From Desulfovibrio gilichinskyi (GTDB lineage: Bacteria; Desulfobacterota; Desulfovibrionia; Desulfovibrionales; Desulfovibrionaceae), in NCBI RefSeq assembly GCF_900177375.1, contig NZ_FWZU01000009.1, positions 1 to 55,809 of the forward strand: a stretch of DNA of 55,809 nucleotides, given 5' to 3'. The position numbers and the translations under genes were made by a program. Of the stretch, positions 1-8,700 are shown piece by piece (within the stretch, counting starts at the first letter, position 1; each line of letters opens with the position of its first letter). The notes beneath the pieces are model-generated. The model was not told where the DNA came from. It worked only from the letters and a program-made list of their open reading frames with translations, and searched no databases.

Positions 1-30
1 ATCATAAGTTCGACGTTTGGGCTTGGTCAT
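1..30 (-). CDS. IS3-family transposase OrfA, N-terminal 10 codons only
   Basis: The reading frame starts with ATG at 30-28 and gives MTKPKRRTYD before leaving the window. A basic, Arg/Lys-rich start of this kind is typical of OrfA proteins of IS3-family elements, which carry a helix-turn-helix for binding the IS ends. An AGGAG lies 7-8 bases upstream. Only the location next to an IS terminus and this short start support the call. Confidence 0.55.
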   Translation of the reverse strand, partial: MTKPKRRTYD

Positions 31-94
31 TTACTTCTCCTGTAAAAGTCAGGATAGTTACTTAACCGTGTGTCCGCAAATCTATAGCAGGATC
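1..94 (-). mobile_element. IS3-family element, orfA-side terminus (continues left of window)
   Basis: On the minus strand an IS terminus begins near position 94 (reading ATCCTGCTATAG, then GCGGACACACGGTTAAG), followed by a TACAGGAG ribosome-binding site and the first codons of a transposase orfA. The opposite terminus of a very similar element is at the right edge of the window (from about 55713), and the two share the pattern ATCCTGC..., GGACA..., GTTAAG. The outer end abuts another, older IS remnant, so this element inserted into an earlier IS. The exact tip and the target duplication cannot be fixed from one end. Confidence 0.7.
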
Positions 95-232
95 AAGATT
101 AATAATTAGTTTAACGGCAGACTTCTTAAATTCTTCTGAATACTTTTGATTACTCATGAGCGTTTCTCCTGCATGAGCTGACCTTAACCTCTCGGGTTGT
201 GTCCGTCATCTATAGAGCAGTTCACATTACTC
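95..232 (-). mobile_element. Decayed IS3-like terminus with start of orfA, interrupted by the outer IS
   Basis: Minus strand: an IS tip near 232 (GAACTGCTCTATAGATGACG, then GACAC), a GCAGGAG ribosome-binding site, and an ATG at 157-155 that opens a frame beginning MSNQKYSEEFKKSAVKLI, the classic OrfA start of IS3-family elements. The frame runs on into the outer IS and stops at 62-64, giving a 31-aa chimeric peptide. The rest of the element is missing, so it is a dead fragment. A related tip occurs at 30213-30288 in the same orientation. Confidence 0.7.
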
Positions 233-391
233 ATATTGGGTTGTTCATAATTATATATTCAGCGTTTGTGTTGCGTTGTTATATGAGGTATCATTGAAAG
301 GTGCGCGTATGGGAGTGTGGTGTATTGGAAGTTTTTTTATGTAATTTTATTGTTACAGTAGATCTAATTCCACCCAAAAAATGAGGTATCA

Positions 392-1282
392 ATGATGTCA
401 CCAATTTCTCATGTAATTTTTATTCATGGTATTTCAAATAAGCCTGCTCCTAATGAACTAAAACGCATCTGGCTCGAGGCTCTTTCAGAACTTCGCGAAG
501 ACAGCTCAGGCTTTGATTTGGCTGCTGCTGGCGTGAAAAGCACTTTTATTTATTGGGCTGATTTGTTTTATGATACACCTTTGTCTCCAGGTGACTATGA
601 AAGTACTAGTGATGATTTTTCTGATGGTTTGTCTTCTAATTTAGAGCTAGACGATGATCCGTGGACACAGAAAATGTTAGAGCATTTTCCAATCACTGAC
701 GAAGATACTTTTGATGCCGTTACAGTCAAAAGTGGTGTGGAGGGGTATAAACGTATTCCGTTGCCGTGGGTTGTTAAAAAGATAATTATTAAAAGATTAT
801 TAAAAGAGGTTCATGATTATTTGTTTAATGTTGGAGGGGTTCGGAAGACAATTAGAAGTCGGGTTGTTTCTGCTCTTAATAATGCAAAATCAGATGGCCG
901 GGTTGTGCTAGTTGGGCATAGTCAAGGGTCAATTATTGCTTATGATGTGTTGACTTGTGAGTCTCTAGATTGCCCTGAAATTGATAGTTTTATGACTTTT
1001 GGTAGTCCTCTTGGGATCGATGAAGTTCAAGATAAATTGTCGTGGAATCGTGAAAATGGTTTTCCGGGAAAAGTGAAGGGCGATTGGGTTAATATTTATG
1101 ATTCAGGTGATCTCGTTTCAAAGTTAGATGCTCGACTTTCAGATGATTTTAAAAAGAACGGAAATAAAGTGATTGTCGATATTAAAGAGAATAGTTGGGG
1201 CGCTTGGCGTCATTCAGCAACAAAGTATCTTAAAGGGGCTATTTTGCGTGAACATCTGGAGAAAATGGCCAGGGGGAATTGA
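392..1282 (+). CDS. Alpha/beta-hydrolase (serine esterase/lipase-like), 296 aa
   Basis: A cytosolic alpha/beta-hydrolase with no signal peptide. It opens with a strand and oxyanion loop (VIFIHGISN) and has the nucleophile elbow GHSQGS with Ser177. Candidate acid residues are Asp237/Asp240 (IYDSGDLV), and a C-terminal His274 (WRHS) completes the triad. The substrate is unknown; the nearest general family is PGAP1/lipase-like esterases. Start: ATG at 392 or the next ATG at 395, after GAGG. A 42-aa membrane peptide follows 3 nt after the stop and is probably cotranscribed. The gene lies left of the tRNA-Leu attachment remnant, so it may belong to the host flank rather than to the integrase-bearing element. 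Confidence 0.75.
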   Translation: MMSPISHVIFIHGISNKPAPNELKRIWLEALSELREDSSGFDLAAAGVKSTFIYWADLFYDTPLSPGDYESTSDDFSDGLSSNLELDDDPWTQKMLEHFPITDEDTFDAVTVKSGVEGYKRIPLPWVVKKIIIKRLLKEVHDYLFNVGGVRKTIRSRVVSALNNAKSDGRVVLVGHSQGSIIAYDVLTCESLDCPEIDSFMTFGSPLGIDEVQDKLSWNRENGFPGKVKGDWVNIYDSGDLVSKLDARLSDDFKKNGNKVIVDIKENSWGAWRHSATKYLKGAILREHLEKMARGN

Positions 1283-1285
1283 GAT

Positions 1286-1414
1286 ATGAGCGGTAAAAAG
1301 TTTTTGGGTGAACTTAAAAAGAGTGCGGCAGTTAGAGCTGTCGCAGTTGTTTGGGGTGGCATTTTATTGACAATAGGTGGCTCTATTGAGGCACAAAAGT
1401 GGGACAGACCATAA
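1286..1414 (+). CDS. Small membrane peptide, 42 aa, downstream of hydrolase
   Basis: The ATG at 1286 lies 3 nt after the hydrolase stop, with the GGGGG-rich 3' end of that gene as a possible ribosome-binding site. The peptide has a basic N-terminus (MSGKKFLGELKKS), one hydrophobic stretch (AVRAVAVVWGGILLTIGGSI), and a short polar tail ending WDRP. This is the shape of a single-pass inner-membrane peptide. No family is recognised. Tight coupling suggests it works with the hydrolase, perhaps as anchor, inhibitor or antitoxin, but that is inference. The tail may have been created by a junction, because AGTGGGACAGA at its end recurs just upstream of the integrase start. Confidence 0.5.
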   Translation: MSGKKFLGELKKSAAVRAVAVVWGGILLTIGGSIEAQKWDRP

Positions 1415-1467
1415 AAAAAGGGTCCACAAGCAATCGTTAAATTGCATGTAAACCCTTGATTTAACCG

Positions 1468-1525
1468 TGGTACCCAGAACGAGACTTGAACTCGTACAGA
1501 CCGAAGTCCGAGGGATTTTAAGTCC
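1468..1525 (-). other. 3' half of tRNA-Leu(UAA): attachment-site remnant
   Basis: On the minus strand this reads as the anticodon loop CTTAAAA (anticodon TAA), the 3' anticodon stem, a long variable arm hairpin (CGGAC-TTCG-GTCTG) typical of tRNA-Leu, the T-arm ACGAGTTCAAGTCTCGT, the 3' acceptor strand and an encoded CCA. No 5' half (acceptor strand, D-arm) lies beyond 1526, so this is not a working tRNA gene. It is the direct repeat left when an element integrates into a tRNA 3' end. The crossover probably lies around the anticodon stem-loop, where identity begins. The adjacent integrase at 1666 is the obvious enzyme. Confidence 0.85.
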
Positions 1526-1665
1526 GTAGAAAATGATTTTGTCATTTATTCATTAATGTCCATAACCGCTTTGAATACAAACGATTCATCGGTTAAAGTC
1601 CTGTCTACACAGCCAGTAAAGTCTGTAGGTGTATTAAATAAAAGTGGAACAGGAGTGGGACAGAT

Positions 1666-2853
1666 ATGAGCAGTAATAGTTTTGAAGCTACTAAGTATAT
1701 CGGAGTTAGATTTCGCAGTCATAAAACACGCAGGCATGGAGTGCTTCTCGATAAGTACTTTGTGATCAGATATAAGGTCAACGGTAAATTGCGTGAAGAA
1801 GGTCTAGGTTGGGCATCGCAGGGATGGTCTCCGGCCAAAGCTCATAAGATCAGATCCGAAGTCACTGCGAATATCAAGCTCGGTGTCGGTCCGCAATCTC
1901 TCGGAGAATTCAGAGAGATCAAAGCCGAAGAGCAGAGAGTTAAAATCGTTGCCAGCAAGGCTCGTAAACCTTTCTCCGAAGCAGGGGAAACATACATTGA
2001 AGAGTACGCCAGAAACAATAAGAAGAGTTGGAAGCATGACCGCACCCGCTTCAAACTTCACCTCGCGCCGGTCATTGGAAAAATCAGCCTTGATTATCTG
2101 ACCTTTCAGCATATCGAAGTTCTTAAGAGCACCGTGGCTGGGAAGGGACTTTCTAAAGCAACGGTTGTGCAATGTCTCGCCCTTGCTCGGCAAATCTGTA
2201 ATTACTCCATTCAAAGAGGATGGCTGAACGGAGCTAATCCGGTTAAGGGAGTTAAGTTTCCCAGACTCAATAACCAAAGGCTCCGCTATTGTTCTCTTGA
2301 CGAGGAAATTGCTTTTTTTGAGATGGCTATTCAAAGGAGATACCTTGATTGCCATGATATCTGCTTGCTCAGTCTTTATACTGGTATGCGGATGGGAGAA
2401 ATTTTTGCTCTTACCAGACAGGACATCGATCTTGTTGAGAACAGAATCATTATTAAAGGAGAATCCGGTGCTGACGATGGACCCAAGTCCGGAAGAAGCA
2501 GAGTTGCGTACATCACTGAAAAAATACTGCCGATGCTGGCAACTAGAATCCCCGATCTGCTCAATATGGAGTCCTTGTTGTTTCCCAGTCCTTCTGGTGA
2601 TATGCGGAAAGAAATCGGAGAAAACTTCGCAACTCTGATGAAGCCTCTTGGATGGAATGAAGGCGTTACTGATCGCCGGTTGCGTTTTTGTGCTCATTGT
2701 TTTCGTCATACTTTTGCTTCCCGTCTTGTCGCCAAGGGTGTTCCTCTTCCTGTTGTTCAAAAAATGATGGGCCATGCTACTATTCAGACCACTATGCGCT
2801 ACACTCATACTCATGATGATCAGTGCCGGAATGCGGCTCAACTGCTGGTTTAA
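1666..2853 (+). CDS. Tyrosine-type site-specific integrase, 395 aa
   Basis: It catalyses integration and excision of the element at tRNA-Leu. All catalytic residues are visible: Arg242 (TGMRMGE), His344 and Arg347 (HCFRH), His370 (MGHA) and the nucleophile Tyr379 (RYTH). The N-terminal ~90 residues are a basic arm-binding region, and residues ~105-190 are the SAM-like core-binding domain. Full length for a phage/island integrase. An AGGAG at ~1649 precedes the ATG. The gene starts about 140 bp from the tRNA-Leu fragment, pointing away from it. Its 3' end overlaps the convergent excisionase-like gene by 4 nt. Confidence 0.93.
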   Translation: MSSNSFEATKYIGVRFRSHKTRRHGVLLDKYFVIRYKVNGKLREEGLGWASQGWSPAKAHKIRSEVTANIKLGVGPQSLGEFREIKAEEQRVKIVASKARKPFSEAGETYIEEYARNNKKSWKHDRTRFKLHLAPVIGKISLDYLTFQHIEVLKSTVAGKGLSKATVVQCLALARQICNYSIQRGWLNGANPVKGVKFPRLNNQRLRYCSLDEEIAFFEMAIQRRYLDCHDICLLSLYTGMRMGEIFALTRQDIDLVENRIIIKGESGADDGPKSGRSRVAYITEKILPMLATRIPDLLNMESLLFPSPSGDMRKEIGENFATLMKPLGWNEGVTDRRLRFCAHCFRHTFASRLVAKGVPLPVVQKMMGHATIQTTMRYTHTHDDQCRNAAQLLV

Positions 2854-3080
2854 ACCAGCGGGCTAGATTCCTCTATGAACCAGTCAACAAACGGTTCGCG
2901 GGTGTAGAAAACTTTACGATTACGTTTAAATCGTCCTTCTAAAGGTCCAGTTCCTTGGCAATCCATCCTGCGCATTGTTTGGGCCTTGATGAGTCCACCT
3001 GTATATTTTTCTACACCCTGTCTGCAAAGAACTGGGGGTAATGTGTTTAACAGGTGTTCCTTGAGTTCTTCTTTTGTCAT
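2850..3080 (-). CDS. Small DNA-binding, excisionase-like protein, 76 aa
   Basis: Short basic protein with a likely helix-turn-helix or winged-helix core (GGLIKAQTMRRMDCQGTGP, then RNRKVFYTREPFVDWF). This layout, in which residues resembling a helix-turn-helix are followed by a basic wing and a Trp-Phe end, is common in AlpA/excisionase-type proteins that set the direction of integrase action. GGAG lies 8 nt before the ATG. It is convergent with the integrase, overlapping by 4 nt. The role in excision is inferred from position and size. Confidence 0.6.
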   Translation of the reverse strand: MTKEELKEHLLNTLPPVLCRQGVEKYTGGLIKAQTMRRMDCQGTGPLEGRFKRNRKVFYTREPFVDWFIEESSPLV

Positions 3081-3119
3081 GTGGCTACTCCATTAGAAGC
3101 TAGTTTCTGTTGTTGCACA

Positions 3120-3560
3120 CTAAACATGAGAATTATGCTCAGCAGTTCCATCTAATCCGCATAGAAGTTCTTGAATTGCTGTCAAAGCTTCTTGGCCTTC
3201 TTTACGGATTTTCTTTTTATCATTGCTACTTAGTTTTCCGTCTTCAATTGTCTGTCCGTAGACAGCTATGAGTTCGCCGAATTCTTTAACGGCTTTAACA
3301 AGACTTGTGTTGGAGCAGTTCTCTTTAGGTATTCTTATGAAAAGTCCGCCCATACTTGCGGCAAGATGGTGCATAGGAGCATCTGAACGGCAAGCCTTCA
3401 TCAATGGTTCAAGAAGGTCTGCTCCAAGCTTGTGACTAGTATTCTCAGAGTTCAATTCATTCATGAGAACATGATATTTTTTGCTAACCATCTCCGCTAC
3501 AGCACGAGCTCCGATATCTGAATCAAGAACCATTTTCCGAACTATATCTATGAAGCTCAT
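3120..3560 (-). CDS. Hypothetical protein in integrase module, 146 aa
   Basis: No family recognised. The protein is mainly helical and soluble, starts MSFIDIVRKMVLDSD, contains a KKKIRKEGQEALTAIQELL helix near the C-terminus and has no catalytic motif I can see. Start chosen at 3560 because AGGAG sits 8 nt upstream; a longer frame starting at 3608 would lack a ribosome-binding site. It lies between the excisionase-like gene and a helix-turn-helix regulator on the same strand, so it is probably part of the regulatory operon of the integrative element. Confidence 0.6.
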   Translation of the reverse strand: MSFIDIVRKMVLDSDIGARAVAEMVSKKYHVLMNELNSENTSHKLGADLLEPLMKACRSDAPMHHLAASMGGLFIRIPKENCSNTSLVKAVKEFGELIAVYGQTIEDGKLSSNDKKKIRKEGQEALTAIQELLCGLDGTAEHNSHV

Positions 3561-3640
3561 GTGATTACTCCTGAAATTTACGCCGCTATTAACGTGACCA
3601 TGAACCAAAGAGAACGTATTCTACATTCGGCTGTTTATAT

Positions 3641-3919
3641 TTATTTAGTCTTAGGCTTAGGTCCGGGTTTTTCTATGCTACGGTCAGGAAGAAGATCTTC
3701 AGGCATTTCGTATTCCTTACGGAGGATATCAATATATTTTTGGGGACATTCTCCACCACGGATAATCGAGGAAACTCTGGCTGGAGTTAGGTCAAATCGT
3801 TTTGCAAGCTTCACATTTGTAAGCCCAATATTTTCCATCCATGCACGCCTCAAGAAGTGTGTTGGGATAGTTTCAGCAGTAAAGGGGGCTTGCGCTGAAT
3901 CGCTAGTTTGGTTAATCAT
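3641..3919 (-). CDS. Helix-turn-helix regulator (Cro/XRE-like), 92 aa
   Basis: A compact helix-turn-helix spans residues ~30-65 (NVKLAKRFDLTPARVSSIIR), with a basic PGPKPKTK tail. The likely role is Cro-like control of the element. The ATG at 3919 has GAGG upstream; a TTG one codon earlier is also open. It is transcribed divergently from the repressor-like gene at 4041 across a 121-bp intergenic region that contains a TTAGT/ACTAA inverted repeat, a layout typical of a lysogeny-type switch. Confidence 0.7.
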   Translation of the reverse strand: MINQTSDSAQAPFTAETIPTHFLRRAWMENIGLTNVKLAKRFDLTPARVSSIIRGGECPQKYIDILRKEYEMPEDLLPDRSIEKPGPKPKTK

Positions 3920-3998
3920 CAATGTAACCTCAATCAGTTGAAGGTTTTGTTTATTAACTGTGTGCTGTTGAGTTTAGAAATAATGTAAATTTTATGTG

Positions 3999-4010
3999 TT
4001 AGTCAACTAA
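3999..4010. promoter_or_regulatory. Candidate operator, inverted repeat TTAGT-CA-ACTAA
   Basis: A perfect 5+5 bp inverted repeat with a 2-bp centre, set in an AT-rich region between two divergent helix-turn-helix genes. Flanking TGTGT and ACACA extend the symmetry at a distance. This is where a repressor controlling both promoters would be expected to bind. Only the symmetry and position support it. Confidence 0.4.
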
Positions 4011-4040
4011 TTTTTACACAAAAATACGGTATTAATTTTA

Positions 4041-4442
4041 ATGTCAGATATTGTTCAAAGATTTCTAGCTGTTAAAGATAACCTAGGTCTTACAAAATCT
4101 AAGTTTTGTAAGGATGTAGAGGTTTCTGTCGCTACCTTTGATAACTACTTCAATGGAAAGGGTGTTCCTAAGGCTATTTTCTTGGCGAATGTATGCAAGA
4201 AATTTGGAGTCGATGGAACATGGCTTTTGACTGGAGAGGGTAAGATGTTTCGTGATTCAGAAGAGTCCATAGAGCAGAGTCTGCCTTTAGTTACACAAAA
4301 GCTGCTTGTCGTTGAAAAATCAATGGATAAGGCCACAAGTTTTGCCAAACTGGAGGCTATGAAAGCCGTCATTGAAGGCGAAATTCTGGCCGAAAAAACA
4401 CAACAATCCAGAACCGATGCCGATCAAGCCGCGAATGGATAG
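4041..4442 (+). CDS. Phage CI-like repressor, N-terminal helix-turn-helix, 133 aa
   Basis: The N-terminal ~70 residues match the bacteriophage CI N-terminal helix-turn-helix type (LGLTKSKFCKDVEVSVATF, then DGTWLLTGEG). There is no S24 peptidase domain; the C-terminal half is a helical, probably dimerising segment, so RecA-driven self-cleavage is unlikely. It would act as repressor of the integrative element and is divergent from the regulator at 3641-3919. There is no strong Shine-Dalgarno before the ATG. Confidence 0.7.
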   Translation: MSDIVQRFLAVKDNLGLTKSKFCKDVEVSVATFDNYFNGKGVPKAIFLANVCKKFGVDGTWLLTGEGKMFRDSEESIEQSLPLVTQKLLVVEKSMDKATSFAKLEAMKAVIEGEILAEKTQQSRTDADQAANG

Positions 4443-4775
4443 AACGTAAATCTGATTGGCCTGCATACTTTAAAGGTATGTGGGTCAATTTTTTTGACTG
4501 AAAACGGTGTGATTTTTGTTATTGTTTTTTTGGGTTGAGTTTAAGAATATGGTTCATTTGTAATAGGGAAGATTCGTAATCAAAATGATACCTGAAGTGA
4601 TTTGTAACTGGTATGGATATAGTTATGTGCGCTATTAAATAACACATAAATAGTGCTGACAATTGTTTCTAATTGTATGGAGTAAAGGAGTGGGTGGGGG
4701 AAAAATATGTAATTCTGGTTGGCAGGTGTATGAGTTCTTGTATTTTTTAAAAATAGATATCAAATGGAGATGTTC
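4443..4775. other. Non-coding stretch after repressor gene
   Basis: AT-rich, 333 bp. A short hairpin near 4462-4480 (CATAC/GTATG) and GTCAA-T-run-TTGAC at about 4484-4498 may end transcription of the repressor gene. The remainder shows no open frame longer than about 10 codons and no recognisable RNA. Confidence 0.4.
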
Positions 4776-4925
4776 ATGAGTGGTAAAATTGATCTTCCAC
4801 ATAAATGTCCAAAATGTGGTAAAGTTGCAAAGACGCAAAAAGAATTAGAAGATAAATTTGGTTATAGAACCAAAAATGAAGGAATAACAAATCAGAGTCA
4901 TTGCAAAGAATGTCGTAAGGGGTAA
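4776..4925 (+). CDS. Small zinc-ribbon protein, 49 aa
   Basis: Starts ATG at 4776 with GGAG upstream. It has a first knuckle HKCPKCGKV and a second pair CKECRKG at the C-terminus, giving four Cys that can bind one zinc. Basic and rich in Lys. Such mini zinc ribbons are common in mobile elements and may bind nucleic acid; no precise family or role is assignable. Confidence 0.55.
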   Translation: MSGKIDLPHKCPKCGKVAKTQKELEDKFGYRTKNEGITNQSHCKECRKG

Positions 4926-5060
4926 TGCTAATTGGTTTTAGTTTACCTAGTAACCTTGCTTTAATGAAAAACAGGGTTACTAGGTAACTGTGCAAGGGGC
5001 ACGCTTCTCAGGCTGTATTTAAGGCACCAATGGTCCAAATAAATAGAAGTATGCTTTTAC

Positions 5061-5693
5061 CTAGTTAGAATTATCTGTAGTAGGGCCAATTTTTCCTGTG
5101 TAGATTGTAAAGCAAACGATTAAGAGTATAAATCCGCAAAATACTTCATATATAGTTAGTAACTTAGGATACCAATGAACAGGGCTTATATCACCATATC
5201 CAAGCGTTGTTATTGTAACTCCACTAAAGTAGATAAAGTCAAATATTTCTGTCAGATCATTTTTGTTCCAATATGTTTTGTTTGCAGGAAGGAGTGCATA
5301 AAGTAATGAAAAATTAAAAATTAGTTCTAGGTAACTTTTTAAAGATAATCTTATACGGTCTTGAGCTGTTAGCTTACTGTTTTGAATGTAGCAGTCGTTT
5401 ATAGTATCAAAGGCATCTCTAAGAAATGCCCAAAAAATTTCATTACATCTTGAAATTAAAAAATAGGACCATATGATAATCGCATGTATGGGTAACGAAT
5501 TATATAGAGAGTTGTTGGGCTGGTTTTGCCAAGTAGCTTGATATATAAGGGCTGTGGCAGTGCTTACTACTGAGATTACAGTATAAAAAGTGTTAAGATT
5601 CGTAATGACTCTTGTTCTATTAAGGTGCCTTTTAAGGTAGTCAGCTAAAACCCATGTGGGGGATAAAAGATAAAATAATTTCAGTAAGTTCAT
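5061..5693 (-). CDS. Two-TM-pore potassium channel (Ion_trans_2 type), 210 aa
   Basis: Membrane protein with the K+ selectivity filter TLGYGD near residues 170-175, preceded by a pore helix and followed by a last membrane segment (VFCGFILLIVCFTIYTG). Additional hydrophobic segments lie at about residues 35-52, 66-84 and 125-145. There is no RCK/TrkA-N cytosolic domain. It starts 44 nt after the stop of the helicase-PLD gene on the same strand, so both could share an mRNA. The channel might be a membrane effector of the neighbouring defence gene or an unrelated ion channel; the sequence does not decide. Confidence 0.8.
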   Translation of the reverse strand: MNLLKLFYLLSPTWVLADYLKRHLNRTRVITNLNTFYTVISVVSTATALIYQATWQNQPNNSLYNSLPIHAIIIWSYFLISRCNEIFWAFLRDAFDTINDCYIQNSKLTAQDRIRLSLKSYLELIFNFSLLYALLPANKTYWNKNDLTEIFDFIYFSGVTITTLGYGDISPVHWYPKLLTIYEVFCGFILLIVCFTIYTGKIGPTTDNSN

Positions 5694-5737
5694 GGTCGTT
5701 TGAGGTCTTCCTTGTTTGTATTATGGTCATGATTATA

Positions 5738-8700
5738 TTATATACAGGGCTTAGACGGTTGTGAAATATACTTATTGCTAAGTAATTGTAAACTTTCCTT
5801 TATTTCTTCTAGAATGTCCGTCACACTATCATCCCTATATAAAATTGAATGTTCCAATCTCGCTAATTTATCTCGGCGGGCAGAGAGCCAGTTGAAAGAA
5901 CCTTCAACGAGTGTGTGATTATCGATAATGAGTGTCTTGTTGTGTAACCCCCTGGCGAAATGGAGTTTTGCTCCAGCTTGGCTAAGGAGTTCAGATACTT
6001 TTTCTAGTCTTTCTTTTTTGTACTGTGCGCCGGATAGTGCAAGCATCTCGTCTGCATATATTTTTATACTTACTCCGCGCTGTGTGGCTTCTTTAATTTT
6101 AGATAAAATACTGTCTGCTTGCAGAGCTTTCTGGCTCAAGAAAGGTGATACTATGAGCAGTTCTTTCTGAGCAGTCGTGAAGGCCTGTGAAAGAATATCT
6201 TGATGCTGTTCTAAGGTTGTCAAATGTTGAACAGGACCATTTGTTTGGCGTTCTACGAGCTTGAATCCTTCTAATTCATTTAGACCTTTGGTGAAATTTA
6301 AATGCTTTCCTAGAATCATGGAAGGCTTACAATCACCAGGCTGAAACATACTCATGTTACCGAAGACAAGGAAAGAGTGCTTTGCGCGCGAGACTGCGAC
6401 GTTTAGCATATTCAAGCCTCTATCAAAGAACGGCGTTGAAACATTGCCGGGGCCATATACAGGAGAGAACAGTATTATCGGTTTCTCAGCTCCTTGTAGC
6501 TTGTGAACTGTTCCAATGGTCATACTCTTTGCTTCTTCGGAAGGGAGCATGTCTTGCACATATTTTCGCAGTGTCGTTGCCTGCATAGTGAACGGGGTCA
6601 CAATGGCCAAAACATCTGATAGGGCATTAGCTTGATACCGTTCTAGAATTTTGCTGCGATTGTTCGCCATCCATTGCGAAATATTTTGGGCTTCATAGGG
6701 ATTATACCAACTACCATTACGCTTTTGTCCTGTGGACGGAATATGCGCATATCCAAGCTGTGGGAATAGATAAAAATCATCAGGCTCATGACAGGTAAGC
6801 GTTTTCATATGTGGATATGCGAGTTCTTTGCAGTAGCTGATAATGGTTTTATGGCATCTGCGGTGTTCAAGAAGGTGCATGCCACGTTCTTTTACTGGCT
6901 CTCCTGCAATCATGCATTGGTAGGGGGTCACCTGTTGGGCCATGAGCATAGCATTGCTACATGAAGCCGCAAGGTGCTTGGGGAGATCTTCATTTCTACT
7001 TGAGATGATCTTATTATGTAATAAGTTGCCGCGATCTATTGCTTCTGTGATGCCAAATACCGGCTCGATTTGATGAATATCTCCAACAACGAGAGCTTTC
7101 TTCGCTAGCGCAAAAACAGCAGCAGCTTTATCAGAACTGGATTGTCCAGCCTCATCTAAAATGAGCAAGTCAATGAATTCATATAATGGTTGCCCATAGG
7201 AACTAAAAAACTTTGGTGTCATGAATAATGTTGAAACAATGCAGGGCGTGAGCATTGATATCCGCTTTAATCGATCCTTTGTGTCCAGCGGTTTATCACT
7301 TTGTACACTTCCGAGTGCTTCCTCAAGCCATCTTGCCTCATAGTAGTGCACTGCAAGTAGGAATATTTCAAAGCGGTGCTTTGTGTCGATACGCTCAAGA
7401 AGTGCGTACAGACCATCCCGATCAAAAGCGGGAGTCATGCCTTCTGGAAGTTTAGATTCAAATAGGGAAATATTTGTATTGATTTCATCAAGGCGTGCAT
7501 TCAGCTCACATTTTTTTCTACGGGAGTCTGTAACTCTATTTTCAGTTGCGCTGACGAGGTTCATGTCGATAGCATAAGTTTGCTGCACTTCACTTAATTT
7601 CGCAGTCAGGTTATCATACACTTCCTGAAAATTTTCGGGATGTTTTTCAAACGAAATGTCATTTTTAATCAGAAATGCGTTTGCCTTCGCTCTTTTTTTA
7701 GTTTTTATAAAAGATAGGAAGCCAAGCATGCCGTACCAAAAAGGTTCTGATGTTAATTCCTCAGCTGCAAGTTGTATTTGATTTTTTACGATATTCAAAT
7801 AGGTAGCCGTTGCTTGAGCTGTTTTTTGGTGTTCGGTAAGAACTTGTTCCGTTTCGGAAATATAATTACCTATTTCGATAATATCTTTCTTCAACTCTGG
7901 AAGAGAGTTGCAGTCTTTTACGCATATTCTCCAGAGTTCTATAAGTTTTGTCATTTCTCCCGATTTATCTAAAATCTTCTCGCGTAAGCGAGATTGTATT
8001 GTTTGCAAAGTTTGTTTCTTAGAAGTCTGCTTCGGAATGCGTCCACTGTACTGAGTATACGCTTTAATAAAAGTTTTATACCCTTTGTCTAGAAAATCTT
8101 TTTCTTCTATGTGAGTAAAGTAACCTACTAATCTATAATGGCTGTCTACATATTTTATTGCAATAGAAAGATATGAGTCATTGAGGTCGCTACCTGGTTT
8201 ATTGTATTTTCCTTCAGATAAAGCATATGTACCAAGGCTCTTAATTTCTTCGGGTAACCACCTCCGTTCTAGTATGTTTTCGGACTCGGGTTTCATGATT
8301 GTTCCGAAGTCCCGAATAACATTAGTTACAGCCTGATTGTTGGAGGAGGTAGCCACAATGATTGGAGGAATCGCTTTTCCATCAGGGGCATCCAAAATTG
8401 ATTTTATCCATAATGATGCAATGGCACTTTGCAGCAGTGTGGTTTTACCTGTTCCTGGCGGGCCATTTACGGCTAAAACTTCTCCTTCGTGAGTTGAAAA
8501 AAAATGATGAATTGTCTGTCGTTGGCTTGGGCTAAGGCCGAAACTGTTGCTCATTTGTCCTAAATGGTGTTCCTCAGAAATGTGAGATTCTTCTTCAAGT
8601 GATAGCAAGGGGCGATTCTGTGCGGAAGTATTGAAAAGTGAAGAATATAGTGGAGGAAAGTCTTTAGAGTTTAACAGCTTATCATAAAGACGTTTTATAT

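Noticed and set aside
1804-2841. Long minus-strand open frame (345 codons) opposite the integrase
   Set aside because: Its product has no recognisable motif, has low-complexity composition, and lies wholly antisense to a gene with all catalytic residues. It is a shadow frame.
4635-4995. Minus-strand frames over the small zinc-ribbon gene
   Set aside because: They are antisense to a plus-strand frame with a good ribosome-binding site and paired CxxC motifs, and resemble AT-rich noise.
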